Assembly (NCBI GenBank): GCA_029844215.1
Contig: CM056733.1
Location: forward strand, 39,378,642-39,442,641
DNA: 64,000 nucleotides
Direction: 5' to 3'
DNA from: Przewalskia tangutica
Lineage: Eukaryota; Streptophyta; Magnoliopsida; Solanales; Solanaceae
Shown here: in pieces, positions 45,801 through 57,802 of the stretch
How the letters are laid out: each line of letters opens with the position of its first letter
Position numbering within the stretch: the first letter of the stretch is position 1
Program-made: the position numbers and the translations under genes
Notes under the pieces: model-generated
What the model saw: only the letters and a program-made list of their open reading frames with translations
What the model was told of the DNA's origin: nothing
The model's database searches: none

Positions 45801-46213
45801 CGGGGGGCTGCGTTCATGCCGCAGGTAGAGGTACACCAGTGTTGATCCCCGCTCTTAGGATCACAGTTCAGCGTTTTGGGAAGTTTCGTTTCTTCGGAGG
45901 CTTATCTTTGGTATAGTCCCCTGTCGTTGTAGGTACTTACATTCAGGGGTATGGCGGGGCCCTGTCCCGCCATTGTTGTTATATCATTCTTAGAGGTCTG
46001 TAGTACTGTTGTGGGCAGAGTTTGTAAAAAAGATGTAACTGTTCGGATTTAAGTTTTTATATATATGCTGAAAGGCAACTTTTCTTCAGATAAACTGTGT
46101 CTCTTCTACATTGTTTCATGTTGTGTTTTATATTCCGCTGATTACTCTGATGTTGTATCACTAGGGTGCCCGGGGTAAGGCACCAGTCACGGGCCCGGGT
46201 TCGGGTCGTGACA
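42805..46213 (+). mobile_element. A3 3' LTR
   Basis: Starts TGTTATACCCCGTATTTCC, TATA box at 43194-43202, hairpin block 45795-45990, terminus GGTTCGGGTCGTGACA. Relative to the 5' LTR it differs in clusters around 45100-45760, mostly at CAG/CTG words. Confidence 0.9.
43194..43202 (+). promoter_or_regulatory. LTR TATA box
   Basis: TATAAATAC followed by a C-run in the A3 3' LTR. Confidence 0.7.
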
Positions 46214-46232
46214 CCCGCAATGAGGTAACTTC

Positions 46233-46365
46233 CTCGCATAGGCTGTATCCGCCCGCATAGGTCGTGTGGACCCGCATGAGGTATTCCTCGCATAGGTCGT
46301 GTGGACCCGCATGAGGTATTCCTCGCATAGGACTATTTCACCCGCACAAGACTATTTCACCCGCT
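46233..46365 (-). repeat. 36-bp tandem repeat, about 2.5 units
   Basis: Units read CGCATAGGTCGTGTGGACCC then GCATGAGGTATTCCT. The A3 target site lies inside this kind of repeat. Confidence 0.85.
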
Positions 46366-46480
46366 TGGGCCCGGTGGGCCCGCAATGAGTACAAACGCCG
46401 CACTCGCATCATGGGTAGCAAATCCATGGAATTAGTAGTAACCCGGGGCTTTACCCCGTAAGAATAACATAAACTAGCAC

Positions 46481-46592
46481 AACCGGCTATCATACATAAC
46501 ATATGCACTACCGGCTTATCATACATAATATAAGCGCTACCGGCTTATCTTAACATAACATAAGCGCTACCGGCTTATCATACATAACATAA
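46481..46592 (-). repeat. 29-bp tandem repeat, about four units
   Basis: The unit contains ACCGGCTTATCATACATAAC, the reverse complement of the unit at 10911-11090. This confirms B2 and the solo LTR as one family. Confidence 0.9.
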
Positions 46593-48649
46593 GCAAGTTA
46601 AGAAATCTCCCTAACTTCTTATTAGTCTTATTCATATACACTCTCATTTTAGTTTACTTAAGGCACTAACATGTCATTATAACAATCCGGGAATTTAACC
46701 CAAAGTACTACGTACTTCTACACTTTTAAAATGACTCTTTTTCATATAAAATTTCCAAGATACTAATAACCGTAGTATCAAGTCACATCTATTTTTCAAG
46801 ACAAGTCACAATACCTTTTTGAAATACATTTATAGGTTTCTAAATCAAGTGACTTCTTTCTTTTAAAACCTTAAGCAATTAATGCCTTAAAATCAATTTG
46901 TCTTTCATTATTTCAAGTCATTTATCATACTTACATTACTTAGAGTAAACCACTCTTTTTAACTTTCCATAAAGCTATTATAACCAACTTCCCATAAAGT
47001 CGTTATACTAGTTTTATGCTTTAGACAATTTCATTCTTCCTTATATCCAAGGGACTTATACTTTTAAAACGAAACAAGTATCATATACTTTTAAAATACT
47101 TCAAGTCCCTTAATCTTTTAGAAACCAAGATATCCTTAATATTTTTAAACAAGTGAGTTAATTCCCTAACTCAACCAACTTCGACATTCTTAAAATAAGC
47201 CAAGGATATCAAATGGACTAGATTGTCAAAATCTAAATGCGTCTCCGTACTATATGTTTACAACTATTCATGCTCAAGAGATAAGAAAGTTCCACATACC
47301 TCTTCGGTTCAATCCACTTGCTAAGTCCAATATGCCGCACGTAGTATGTCAACCTATAATGACCATAATATGTTTATTAACTTCTAGTTTCAACGTAGAA
47401 TATTCTAAGTGCAAAGTCACTAAATTCTACGGAAAATCGGACAGCACTTCCTTTGTTTCTAACATACTTTTCCACCTTTTTCAAGGCCCGAATTCAATAA
47501 CCAAACACGCCACATTTAAGGCTCAACAATGTAGTTATCAATAGGGGATTACACGCCTACAAGACGTGTAAAATTCCACCCCACAAATTAATATCAAACT
47601 AGTCCAACATACAAAGTCATTCTCGGCAAAAGGTGTAACAACATATCAACCTTTCCAATTCCTTTTCAATTCAAGTTGTTTAGTATAACATGTTATCAAG
47701 CCGCAATCGATTATAATTACTACAATCTTGAAGTAGGTAACATGTGACGATTCTAATTAACGACCAAATTGTATTTCAATTTCAAATGTCTCAAATGTCA
47801 ATTCGGATTTAGGCTACTACAATCCATATCACTTATCAATCTTCAATACATATACTTCATGCTAGTTAGAATGTAAGGCTACAACAATATGAAATCTTGT
47901 AACACTTAAGAAAACAAGATTGTTACCTTAGTGAGCCTTAATCCACTTCAAGATCTGAAGTCGCTCCCTAGCAACTTAGAGCCTCTCCTTGACACTCCAA
48001 TCCGCCACTTGAAGCCCTTAGAAGATCACAAACAACCTCCCTTAAGTTCCCAATCCAAAACCTAGGAAAGTGACTAGGTTTTCACCTTGCGACTAATACA
48101 AAAACGCCACTTTTCCGGGATCTTTCTACTGAGATACCCTTACAATACCCTTAGGAACCTTGGTTTAAAGTGTGGAGCTTATTGGACAACAATTGAAAAA
48201 AATTCTCATGAAAAGTGTCCATTTGTCGTGAGCTTCCTAAAGAGAGCAAGAACAAGATTTAAATTTCTCTAAGTGTTGAAAATGACAAAGTCTTGCACTA
48301 CTAGTGTAGATAAATACTACATTCAAGGGTCTAGATTGGAACACTTGTGTGGCTTGGATGAATTTCACAAGGATCAAGCCAAGTGGCCCTTGGACTTAGT
48401 CAACAATGTCAAGCTCTAAGACTTTAGCAAGACTTGGTCATCCTAACATTGGTCAAATGACAATGTTATCCATGTACATTTCGTCCTAGACCAAATAAGG
48501 GGGTGACACGTGTCGCCCTCCCGTTCGTCACAATATTTCGTTTTCCGACATTTCCATAATTCCAATAAATTTTTACAAGTCTCAAATCTTAACACTTGAG
48601 TTCTTACGTACGTTCTTATAAACATGTCCTGAAATTACGGGGTGTAACA

Positions 48650-48668
48650 TTCTTCCCCCCTTAGAAAC
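48650..48668 (-). other. B2 polypurine tract, then A4 insertion point
   Basis: The complement of a G-rich tract (TTCTTCCCCCC, 48650-48660) follows the LTR start, then TTAGAAAC. The B2 interior is cut here by A4 at 48669. GAAAC (48664-48668) would be the A4 target duplication. Confidence 0.82.
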
Positions 48669-49524
48669 TGTCACGACCCGAACCCGGGCCCGTGACTGGT
48701 GCCTTACCCCGGGCACCCAAGTAGACATACATCAGAGTAATCAGCGGAATATAAGACAAGACATGAAATAACATGAAGTGTGAAACAGTTATCTGAGAAA
48801 AGTTGTCTTTCGACATATATATATAAAAACTTAAATCCGAACATTTACATCCCTTTTACAAACTCGCCACAAAGATTACTGCACCTCTAGAATGATATAA
48901 CAACAATGGGGGGACATGGCCCCGCCTTACCCCTGAATGTACGTACATACAACGACAGGGGACTATACCCAAAATAAGCCTCGAAAACGGAGCTTCCCAA
49001 GCTGAGCGTGACCACACATGGCGAGGATCAACAATCGATGTACCTCTACTGCGGCATGAACGCGGCCCGAGAGGTCGATAACAGTACCAAGTATGTGGCC
49101 CGAAAATCGTAAATGAAATCATAGTAGTCTATATAAGCGGAGACATATATGATAACCAAACTACGATTCCTGATAAATAGCGGTCATGTCAAGTCGTGGA
49201 CTCACGCCTCAAAGTCATCACTCAAATATAACTATGGGTCTCACGCCCACAACATCAATCATGCGTGGAATACCTTCCTCACTTGGCGATCATGATATAA
49301 AAGCACCAAGGAATACATGAACACGTGTCCCACTGTGTCATACTAAAACCGTCTGGGGTAAGTCGAAGGCATAGCCGACTACTAAAAACCCACAGTGCCA
49401 ACAAAGTCATAAATCGTATCACGAGTGCTCTAGACCGCCACATGATCGAAGCGGCCACTCACCCGCATGAGATCAAATGTGCGCGTCTAGTCTGGAACTT
49501 CCGCGACTCCGCGTAGGCCACTCA

Positions 49525-49690
49525 CATAGGCGCGCAGGTATTCCCGCATCGGTAGCTACTCCCCGGCATCGTCCTGGACTCGTAGTCCGCATGGCCACAT
49601 AGACCGCATGACCACAAAGGCCGCACACTAACCTGGAACTCTCGTAGCTCCGCATAGGTCCCCTGGACCCGCATGAGGTATTCTCGAATC
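49525..49690 (-). repeat. Irregular tandem units in A4 3' LTR
   Basis: Units of GCATGGCCACATAGACCGCA type. The matching array in the 5' LTR lies at 55700-55900. Confidence 0.75.
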
Positions 49691-51742
49691 ATGGTCCCAG
49701 ACCGCCTGAGTCTACCTCGCATCGGAGGGCAGCTTAACCCCCGGTATCATGTCAAGAGGTGAGTGATATAATACTAACACAACAGCTTATCGTTAAACAA
49801 CATAAGCACAACAAGGGAAACCCCTTTACACAAACATCACAAGATACTAACACACGTAGCATCCTAACATGTTTACTTATCAAAGCAACAAGAAAGTATT
49901 ACAAGGCTATCACAAACCAACACAATCAAGTTATTCACACAAGGTACTTTCTACTTTATGTTAACAAGTTCGGGTTTTTATCCCCAAAGTACTTCATACA
50001 TTAACTCTTTAAAAGATCCGTTTCTTTCACAAAAGTCACACAATACCCGTAGTATAAAAATAGAGTGACTATCTTTTTAAGTAAACCAAAACACTTCCCT
50101 TTGTAAAATCAAGTAATAACATTATTTTCGAACATTCAAGTTTGTCTAATTTCAAATGCTCAAGTTTCTCATTTTCGAAAGGTTTCGTAGTTCATAGTCT
50201 TAATCACTTAATAAATATAATTCTCTTTTAAAACAATCTGAGAAACATATGTCTTATATGTGAGTAGGTTATTCTTGTTCATAATCAATCTTATTAAAGC
50301 AGCCATGATCTAGGAAATGTAATATTATTTTGTCTCATCTTAGCTTCTATGCAGATGGAGGTTTCTACTGGTTTTCATAATACTTTATTAGTCAATACAT
50401 TTCCCTTTATTAGCGCTGCTGTGGTTTGTTCGATACTTATTCTCATTTCCGACATCTGTAAAACATTATTCCTTTACAAACCAAGTACTCATTACTCACG
50501 AATGAGGTTTCACACTTTTTAACAAAATTCATATTAATTCAATTAAGTCAAGTCTCTTATCTTTTAAGATCAAGTCTCTTAACTTCTAAAATCAATAAAC
50601 CATTCTTTTTATCTCTCTTAAGTCGTTATACCTAACTCCCCATAAAGCTAGTATAACTCTTAAGCTTTTAAAACCAAGTATTACTCTTCTTTCAAAAACG
50701 GTTCTTAATTCTTTTGAAATACTTCAAGATTCTTATTATTAGACTCAAGTCAAAAGACATCGCAGTAAAAACCACGTTCAGTTAACACACGTACGTCTAC
50801 CGTACTATATATATTCTTTTAAAATATCATGCTCAAGAGGATAGGAAGAATCACATACCTCGCGACGATTATCGACTAATAGCAAAATGCTCCACCGCTA
50901 TAACCCGGCTAGCCTTGTCCACCTTTCAAGTATAACATGCTACTCGCAGAACTTTCAACCTATAAAGGCCATATACGTCTATCAACGTCTAGACTACTCT
51001 GTAGAATATTCTAAGCAGTAGGTTCTCTATTTTACGGAAAATCGGGCAGCACTTCCCTACCCGTTAAGCTACAAGTCATCAGTAAATACAGTCTATGTAA
51101 ATCTGATTCAATCTTCTTCTTTAATATTCTTCTGATGTGATTTCAGTTCAATTATTTTCTGTAATATCCTTCTATGTATCTTATATTCATTTCTATACTA
51201 CTACATTATGTAATTCCCAATTACAATAGAAGGACAAGAGTATTTACCTCGATAAGCCCAAAATTATCCAAGTTTAAATGTCGATCCTGAGCAACGTTTA
51301 GCTCCTACTCTGGGCGCTCCAACCCGCTCCAAACAACCCTTAGAAGTTCTACGTAACTTCTTCTTAATACTTCAACCGACTATGAAGAGTTTCCTTAGGG
51401 TTTCGTTTTTGTGACTGGAGGGAAGTATAATAGTATTTCTGGGCTTTTAGTATATGTGTAACCTTGGAATACTACAAGGTATTTGGGCCAAGGTATTTTG
51501 GAATAGTAACAATACTTGGAGAATACTTTTCTACCAAGGGGGTGTATTTCACGAGAACAACTCAAGGTAGGGGGTACTTTGCTAGCACCACAAAGGAAGA
51601 GGGGGGAGTACTTCTCGGCCAAAAGGCCTCACAAAGGGGGAGGGGTGCTCTTTGGATGAGAGCAACAAGAAGGGGGGGAGGATTTCAAGACTTGGAAATT
51701 ATTTGTGGATGAAGAAGTCTTAAACTAAGGGGGGGGGGGGGG

Positions 51743-51751
51743 GTATTTATA
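51743..51751 (-). promoter_or_regulatory. LTR TATA box
   Basis: TATAAATAC on the minus strand, next to a 15-base C-run (G on the plus strand, 51729-51743). Confidence 0.7.
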
Positions 51752-52146
51752 GGCCAATCAATGGCCAAGATTAAGACAAGTGGTGGGCAAGTGTAGGGTG
51801 AGGATTTGGGCAAGTGTACCTTATCCATCTACCACACAAAATATCACAAAATATCCTACCAACTCCTTGACTAGAAATCGTGCAAGAAACGCCCACAATA
51901 ACGTCCACTTGAGGGTGACAAGTGTCGCCCTCTCGTTGGTCCAAAATATTTCATCTCTCGGAAAAATCCGCAAAAATAATAAATGTTGCAACCGTATTTT
52001 TCCCTTCGCAAAGTTTGGAAAACGTTTCGTCGGAAAACAATTCTTTTCGGGGGTTGTGAACAAAATTTCGTCCCTTTGCCTACTTAAGGCTTAAACTTTT
52101 CTACGTACGCCCTCACGTACATACTCTGGAAATACGGGGTATAACA

Positions 52147-52180
52147 TTCTCCCCTCCTTAGAAACATTGGTCCCGAATGT
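52147..52180 (-). other. A4 polypurine tract and palindrome
   Basis: The complement of TTCTCCCCTCCTT (52147-52159) abuts the LTR start; the palindrome half-sites (52162-52180) carry one mismatch. Confidence 0.82.
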
Positions 52181-52559
52181 TCCTTCTAAGTCTCAAACAT
52201 ACACGCGCCAGTATAGTCTTCACTACTATACTTACGAAAACAATCATGCCACACCTGGCCACAATACAACACGCGCAAATACTTACATCCAAGTCCACGA
52301 GGAATCACCTCCAACACTACAAAAGCTCCCACCCGAGGTCTAAAATATATTTCCATCGCACCCTTACTTCAAAAAAGTAATGATCACTCCTATGTTCTTA
52401 ACACATGCTCGCTTCTTCCTTTACTCGTCGTACCCTTCTCGTACACTCGAACTCTTTCTCATAACTTACCACATTTCTGTTCCTGCTTCAGTTTCCAAAA
52501 TCTCGGGGTTACTATCTCCAACTTGGTCATCATTAACTGGGAACACTCTGGATGGATCT

Positions 52560-53290
52560 CCGATACTTTTCCGAACATAACAACATGAAAGACCGGACAT
52601 ACTGCTTCCTAAGTCGGATGGCAAAAGCTAACTTATAGGCAACCTGGCCTATTCTTCACATGATATGAAAAGGCCCAAAGTAACTCGGGCTAAGTTTCCT
52701 CTATTTTCCAAAACTCGTCACACTCTTCCGGGGTGGTACCTTCAAGAAGACCCCCGTCAACCTGAAATCCAAGCGTCGTCGCTGATTATCCGCACGACTT
52801 CTGTTGACTCTGAGCTTCCAATAACCTCTTCTGGATAAGCTTCACCCTATCCACATCCTGCTGAAACAAGTATGAACCAACTATCTGAACCTTGCCAACA
52901 TCGAACCAATCGACCGGCAACTTACACTTCCGCCCCTACAAGGCGTCATAAGGTGATATTCGAATACTGAAATGGTAGCTATAAAACACTCCCTCACCAG
53001 GAGGCAACAATCCTCACAGCTACCCCTGAAATCCAAACATTGGCCCGAGGGCGAATGCGATACTGAGACTCACCTGAGTTCCTAACCCTGCTTGGTAAAA
53101 CCTCCAGAAAAGAAACAGCCGTAAACTGGGCTCCACTGCCTGTCATAAGGTGAAAGTAGGCACCTCGTGCAGCCTTACAACCTTCCCGATATAACATCTC
53201 GCATAACCCTCTGCCGAGTAAACGGTTCTGACTGAAAGACAAGATGGGCTGATCTCATCGGCCCGACTACTGGTCGAACGCATCCACGAA
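52560..53290 (-). pseudogene. A4 integrase remnant
   Basis: Minus-strand counterpart of the A3 remnant. RTVYSAEGYARCYIGKVVRL (about 53165-53230) lies in the same open piece as the preceding spacer. Further on are GAQFTAVSFLEVLP (about 53095-53140), then after stops the GQVAYK word of the GPY/F region near 52640. The first and third catalytic positions are not recognisable. Stops and frameshifts interrupt every piece. Its junction with the spacer matches A3, which argues for one deleted ancestor. Confidence 0.83.
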
Positions 53291-53790
53291 CTCGTACGAT
53301 GGTTAACTAAACTTGGGTCTAACACCCTCGTGACCCCACCACCTGGCGGGACCACCTCGAACAGACCCCACCACATTGCAGGCCGCGGGTTGACCCGCGA
53401 TCGGTCCTCAACCCGACCCGCTATCGCGCAAAACTCTTGTTCCCCGATCCGGAACAATCTCACTAATCAAGTTACGAAAATCTAGTGGTCTTCTTAGCTC
53501 AACTACCCTCTTTCATTCCACACTACTCAGGGACTTACCACACTAATATATCTCACGTGCACTATGCACTCCGATAAGGGTCAAACATAAAAATACATCT
53601 TTTACTCGAGATGGCCTTACCTCTAAGGTCTCCACGTATAAAACTCTAAGGCTCACACTTTTCCTAACCCCCAATCTTACCCGGTTAACTAACCATGATT
53701 TCTAATCACAATTTACACAATGCTATCAAAATATAACACTTAAGATATACTCATCTTACATACCAATCTCTAGAGGGTTAAGGATGTACA
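53291..53790 (-). other. A4 non-coding spacer
   Basis: Contains GCGGGTTGACCCGC (53385-53398, the complement form of the shared inverted repeat) and the complement of the ATCCTTAACCCTCTAGAGA word (53768-53788). No pol motif. Confidence 0.7.
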
Positions 53791-54677
53791 TGTATCTACT
53801 GCTTCACTCCCCACAATGACACTTACCACAACGACCACACCGAGGTGGGGGTGGCCTCCTCGGGCTAGCACCCCTTCCTCTCCGAACCACTGAATTCGAA
53901 ACTGATTTGGTAGGCTGAGTCCTCCTACTTACATCCCTCCTACTAGGACATCCTTTCGACACAGGGCCCTGACGGCCGCAGGTAAAACAAGTACCAACTA
54001 AAAAAAATGACATTCCCCGGGATGACGCCTGCCACACTGTGAACACTGAGGGGAAATCGAATCCGGTGGGGCAAGCGTGTATATGCGAATCAGAAGCCCT
54101 GGAGCTCTGACCAACTCCTGCATACCCCGAACGTCCTGAACCCTGTGGAGGACCACTCTGCACTGGTGGAGGTGCATCTCTAATCTGCTGCTGAGGCGGT
54201 TTGCCTCGAAAGTTACCAAAGGATCCTGCCGATCGGGCCCTCTTCTGCTGTCCTTGATTAATCTGTCGATCTCTACGTTTCTCGGCCTGCTGCGCATAAG
54301 CCCGTACGCAGGCCATGCTCATGCCTGACTGGAGAGCTACTCTTGCACAACCCTCTCTTAGATAGTCATCAAGACCCGTGATAAATCGGTACATAATATA
54401 CTCTCTGGTTGCTAACTCCCTAGCTAGTAACAGGGTCGTCTCTTTGCAATCTATTGTTTCTGCTACTGGTCGTGGAACTGAAGGTTCAAATATCATGGCC
54501 GCAGTAGGAATTGCTGCCGCCGCGCTAGACTCTGCTGGGACTGGTGTCATCGTAGAACTCCCCGAATGAAGCACCACCCCAGGTGATGATTGGGCCTGTG
54601 CCCTCGTAACCCTCTGTGCTCTACTCGCGCCTCCTTGTTGCCTTGCCCTTTCGGGCGGGTTGCCTTTACGGAGGCAT
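53791..54677 (-). pseudogene. gag: A4 gag remnant with a long open frame
   Basis: The expected start (complement of the ATG at 54675-54677, MPP) is followed at once by a stop. Downstream, 54577-53804 is open for 257 codons: an Ala/Ser/Pro-rich N-terminal linker (SSTMTPVPAESSAAAAIPTA), the last part of the gag core (REYIMYRFITGLDDYLREGC, GMSMACVRAYAQQAEKR), a Gly/Pro/Gln linker (AGSFGNFRGKPPQQQ), a first box that has lost its frame, then CFTCGRQGPVSKGC in which the zinc-ligand His is replaced by Pro, and a second module start PPRCGRCGKCHCG. The central capsid part is deleted as in A3. It is the best-preserved gag frame in the window but lacks the particle-forming core and an intact knuckle. 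Confidence 0.87.
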
Positions 54678-54863
54678 AGCGGTAAGGAAATAAATATGTT
54701 AGAGGGTCCAACTTATAACACAACTCTAAGCACGATCTCGAGTGAGAAGAATGGAAACGATCCTAAATATACTATAGCCTCACGATTATTGGTGTGGTGC
54801 ACAACACACCGATAATCAAGACTCTACTAGATACGGTCTGTAGACACTTTCCGAGGATTAACT

Positions 54864-54875
54864 GCTCTGATACCA
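54864..54875 (-). other. Primer-binding site of A4
   Basis: The complement of TGGTATCAGAGC, four bases from the 5' LTR end. Confidence 0.95.
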
Positions 54876-54879
54876 CTTT

Positions 54880-56791
54880 TGTCACGAACGAACGGGCCGT
54901 GATCGTGCCTTACCGGGCACCCAGTAGACATACATCGAGTAATCAATGGAATATAAGACAAGACATGAAATAACATGAAGTGTGAAAGCTTATCGAGAAA
55001 AGTTGTCTTTGGCATATATATATAAAAACTTAAATCTGACGATTACATCCCTTTTACAAACTCGCCACAACAAGATTACTACTGCACTTAAGAATGATAT
55101 AACAACAATGGCGGACGGGGCCCGCCATACCCCTGAATGTAAGTACCTACGACAGGACTATACCCAAAATAAGCCTCGGAGAAACGGAGCTTCCCAAACG
55201 CCGACTGTGACCATGAGCGAGGATCAACAATCGATGTACCTCTACTGCGGCATGAACGCGGCCCGAGAGAGTCGATCTGGCCAACAGTATGTGAAATCGA
55301 AAATCGTAAATGAAATCATAGTAGTCTATATAAAGCAGAGACATATATGATAACCAAACTACGATTCCTGATAAATAAGCGATCATGTCAAGTCGGGGAC
55401 TCACGCCTCAAAGTCATCACTCAAATATAACTATGGGTCTCACGCCCACAACATCAATCATGCGTGGAATACCTTCCTCACCGTGATCTATGATATAAAA
55501 GCACCAAGGAATACACATGAACACCAGGTCCCACCTGTGTCATACTAAAATCGTACGGGGTAAGTACGAAGGCATATCCGACTACTAAAAAGCCACAGTA
55601 CCAACAAAGTCATAAACTGTATCACGAGGTCTGTCTAGACCGCCACATGATCGAAGTTGGCCTCTCGCCCGCAGTATCAAATGTGCGCGTCTAGTCCTGG
55701 AACTTCCCGCAGCTCCGCATAGGCCACTCACATAGGCCCGCATGAGGTATTCCCTGCATCGAGGGTAGCTACTCCCCGGCATCGTCCTGGACTCACAGTC
55801 CGCATGGCCACATAGACCGCATGACCACAAAGGCCGCACACTAACCTGGAACTCTCGTAGCTCCGCATAGGTCCCCTGGACCCGCATGAGGTATTCTCGA
55901 ATCATGGTCCCAGACCGCCTGAGTCTACCTCGCATCGGAGGGCAGCTTAACCCCCGGTATCATATCAAGAGGTGAGTGATATAATACTAACATAACAGAT
56001 TATCGTTAAACAACATAAGCACAACAAGGGAAACCCATTTACACAAACATCACAAGATACTAACACACGTAGCATCCTAACATGTTTACTTATCAAAGCA
56101 ACAAGAAAGTATTACAAGGCTATCACAAACCAACACAATCAAGTTATTCACACAAGGTACTTTCTACTTTATGTTAACAAGTTCGGGTTTTTATCCCCAA
56201 AGTACTTCATACATTAACTCTTTAAAAGATCTGTTTCTTTCACAAAAGTCACACAATACCCGTAGTATAAAAATAGAGTGACTATCTTTTTAAGTAAACC
56301 AAAACGTTTTCCTTTGTAAAATCAAGTAACAACATTATTTTCCAAACGTTCAAGTTTGCCTAATTTCAAATGCTCAAGTTTCTCATTTTCGAAAGGTTTC
56401 GTAGTTCATAGTCTTAATCACTTAATAAATATAATTCTCTTTTAAAACAATCTTAGAAACATATGCCTTATGTGTGAGTAGGTTATTCTTGTTTATAACA
56501 ATCTTATTAAAGCAGCCATGATCTAGGAAATGTAATATCATTTTGTCTCATCTTAGCTTCTATGCAGATGGAGGTTTCTACTGGTTTTCATAATACTTTA
56601 TTAGTCAATACATTTCCCTTTATTAGCGCTGCTGTGGTTTGTTCGATACTTATTCTCATTTCCGACATCAGTAAAACATTATTCCTTTACAAACCAAGTA
56701 CTCATTACTCACGAATGAGGTTTCACACTTTTTAACAAAATTCATATTAATTCAATTAAGTCAAGTCTCTTATCTTTTAAGATCAAGTCTC
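54880..56791 (-). mobile_element. A4 5' LTR, visible part
   Basis: Runs from the LTR terminus at 54880 (complement of TGTCACG) through the hairpin block (55110-55270), tandem units (55700-55900) and core block (56515-56640), then stops in AGATCAAGTCTC at 56791 where a plus-strand LTR begins. Confidence 0.88.
55700..55900 (-). repeat. Irregular tandem units in A4 5' LTR
   Basis: Counterpart of 49525-49690; units with CCGCATAGGCCACTCACATA and CCGCATGAGGTATTC. Confidence 0.75.
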
Positions 56792-57394
56792 TGTTATACC
56801 CCGTATTTCCAGAGTATGTACGTAAGGACGTACGTAGAAAATTTGAACTTTTAAATAAGGTTTGGCCGAATTATTTTTGTGCACAACACCCGGTTAGAGT
56901 CGTTTTTCGACGAAACGTTTCCACAGCTTTCGTAGGGAAAATTCCGGCTATGTCATTTTTAATTTTTGCGGATTTTTCCGAGAGACGAAACATTTTAGAC
57001 CAACAAGAGGGCGACACTTGTCACCCTCTCATTGGAAGGACTTGGGCGGTCAAGGGTGGACGAAATGGGTGGGTTTTTGTCAAGTAGTAGGTAGGATATT
57101 TTGGTGGTAGATGGATAAGGTGCACTTGGCATGATCTTGGCCCTACACTTGCTATGCACTTGGCATGATCTTGGCCATTGGTTTGCCTTTGCTACAACTA
57201 TAAATACCCCCTTTGGAAGACTTCTTCATCCATTCCTAAAATTTCCTAAGTGTTAAAATCCTCCTCCCTTTGAGTGGTGTTCTCGTCCTCCCCTTGTGAG
57301 GCCCTCTTGGCGAGAGCCCATCCTCCCCCCTTGGCGAGAGTACCCCAGTGGGGTAGGCGAGGGTATACACCCCTTGTGGTGTTGTCTCGTATAA
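56792..57394 (+). mobile_element. A6: 5' part of a plus-strand family-A LTR
   Basis: Starts TGTTATACCCCGTATTTCC inside the A4 LTR and has the U3 dyad near 57010 and TATA at 57199-57207. It is cut at 57394 by A5. Its remainder lies beyond the window. GTCTC (56787-56791) would be its target duplication. Confidence 0.85.
57199..57207 (+). promoter_or_regulatory. LTR TATA box
   Basis: TATAAATAC followed by CCCC in the A6 LTR. Confidence 0.7.
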
Positions 57395-57793
57395 TGTTAT
57401 ACCCGTATTTCAGTATATGCGTGGCGGCGTGCGTATTGTAATTTAAGCCTTAAAGTTGGCTAGTTTCGAAAATTGTACACAACACCCGATTGAGTCGTTT
57501 TCGTGAAACGTTTCCACGACTTTCGTAGGAAAATTCGGCTATGTCATTTTTAATTTTTGCGGATTTTTAGAGATGAAACATTTTGGACCAGCGGAGGGTG
57601 ACATGTGTCACCCTCACATTGGAAGGCTTGGACGGCAACTTGGCCTTGCCTTGGACGATTTGCCTTGGCTTTTTTGTCAAGGATTAGGTAGGATATTTTT
57701 GGGTAGATGGATAAGGTAGCACATGGCTAAATCTTGACCTTACACTTGCTATACACTTGGAAGAATCTTGGCCATTGGTTGGCCATGGCAGCC

Positions 57794-57802
57794 TATAAAT
57801 AC
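57794..57802 (+). promoter_or_regulatory. LTR TATA box
   Basis: TATAAATAC in the A5 5' LTR, 399 bases from the LTR start. Confidence 0.72.

Larger units (their letters stand above)
36744..46213 (+). mobile_element. A3: defective Gypsy element with both LTRs
   Basis: LTRs of 3444 bp (36744-40187, first bases TATTATACC, so G-to-A at position 2) and 3409 bp (42805-46213). Interior 2.62 kb with primer-binding site, gag remnant, spacer, integrase shred, palindrome and polypurine tract. Flanking 5-mers CCCAT (36739-36743) and CCCGC (46214-46218) differ at two bases by transitions, so the target duplication is probable but imperfect. The LTRs match closely along their first 1.5 kb. Confidence 0.88.
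46214..48649 (-). mobile_element. B2 3' LTR (minus strand), second part
   Basis: Continues from 36743 and reaches the LTR start at 48649 (minus strand TGTTACACCCCGTAATTTC). With the first part it totals about 3.08 kb, like the B1 LTR. Contains two tandem arrays, a hairpin TTACACG/CGTGTAA near 47550 and the U3 dyad with a CACGTG core near 48505-48522. Confidence 0.87.
48669..52146 (-). mobile_element. A4 3' LTR
   Basis: Minus-strand LTR from TGTTATACCCCG at 52146 to GGTTCGGGTCGTGACA at 48669. Hairpin block 48900-49080, tandem units 49525-49690, core block near 50300, TATA box 51743-51751. Confidence 0.9.
48669..56791 (-). mobile_element. A4: defective Gypsy element on the minus strand, 5' LTR interrupted
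   Basis: 3' LTR 48669-52146 (3478 bp), interior 52147-54879, 5' LTR from 54880 to the break at 56791. Interior order on the minus strand: primer-binding site, gag, spacer, integrase shred, palindrome, polypurine tract. Same subfamily and internal deletion as A3, in the opposite orientation. Its remaining 5' LTR lies beyond the window. Confidence 0.88.
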
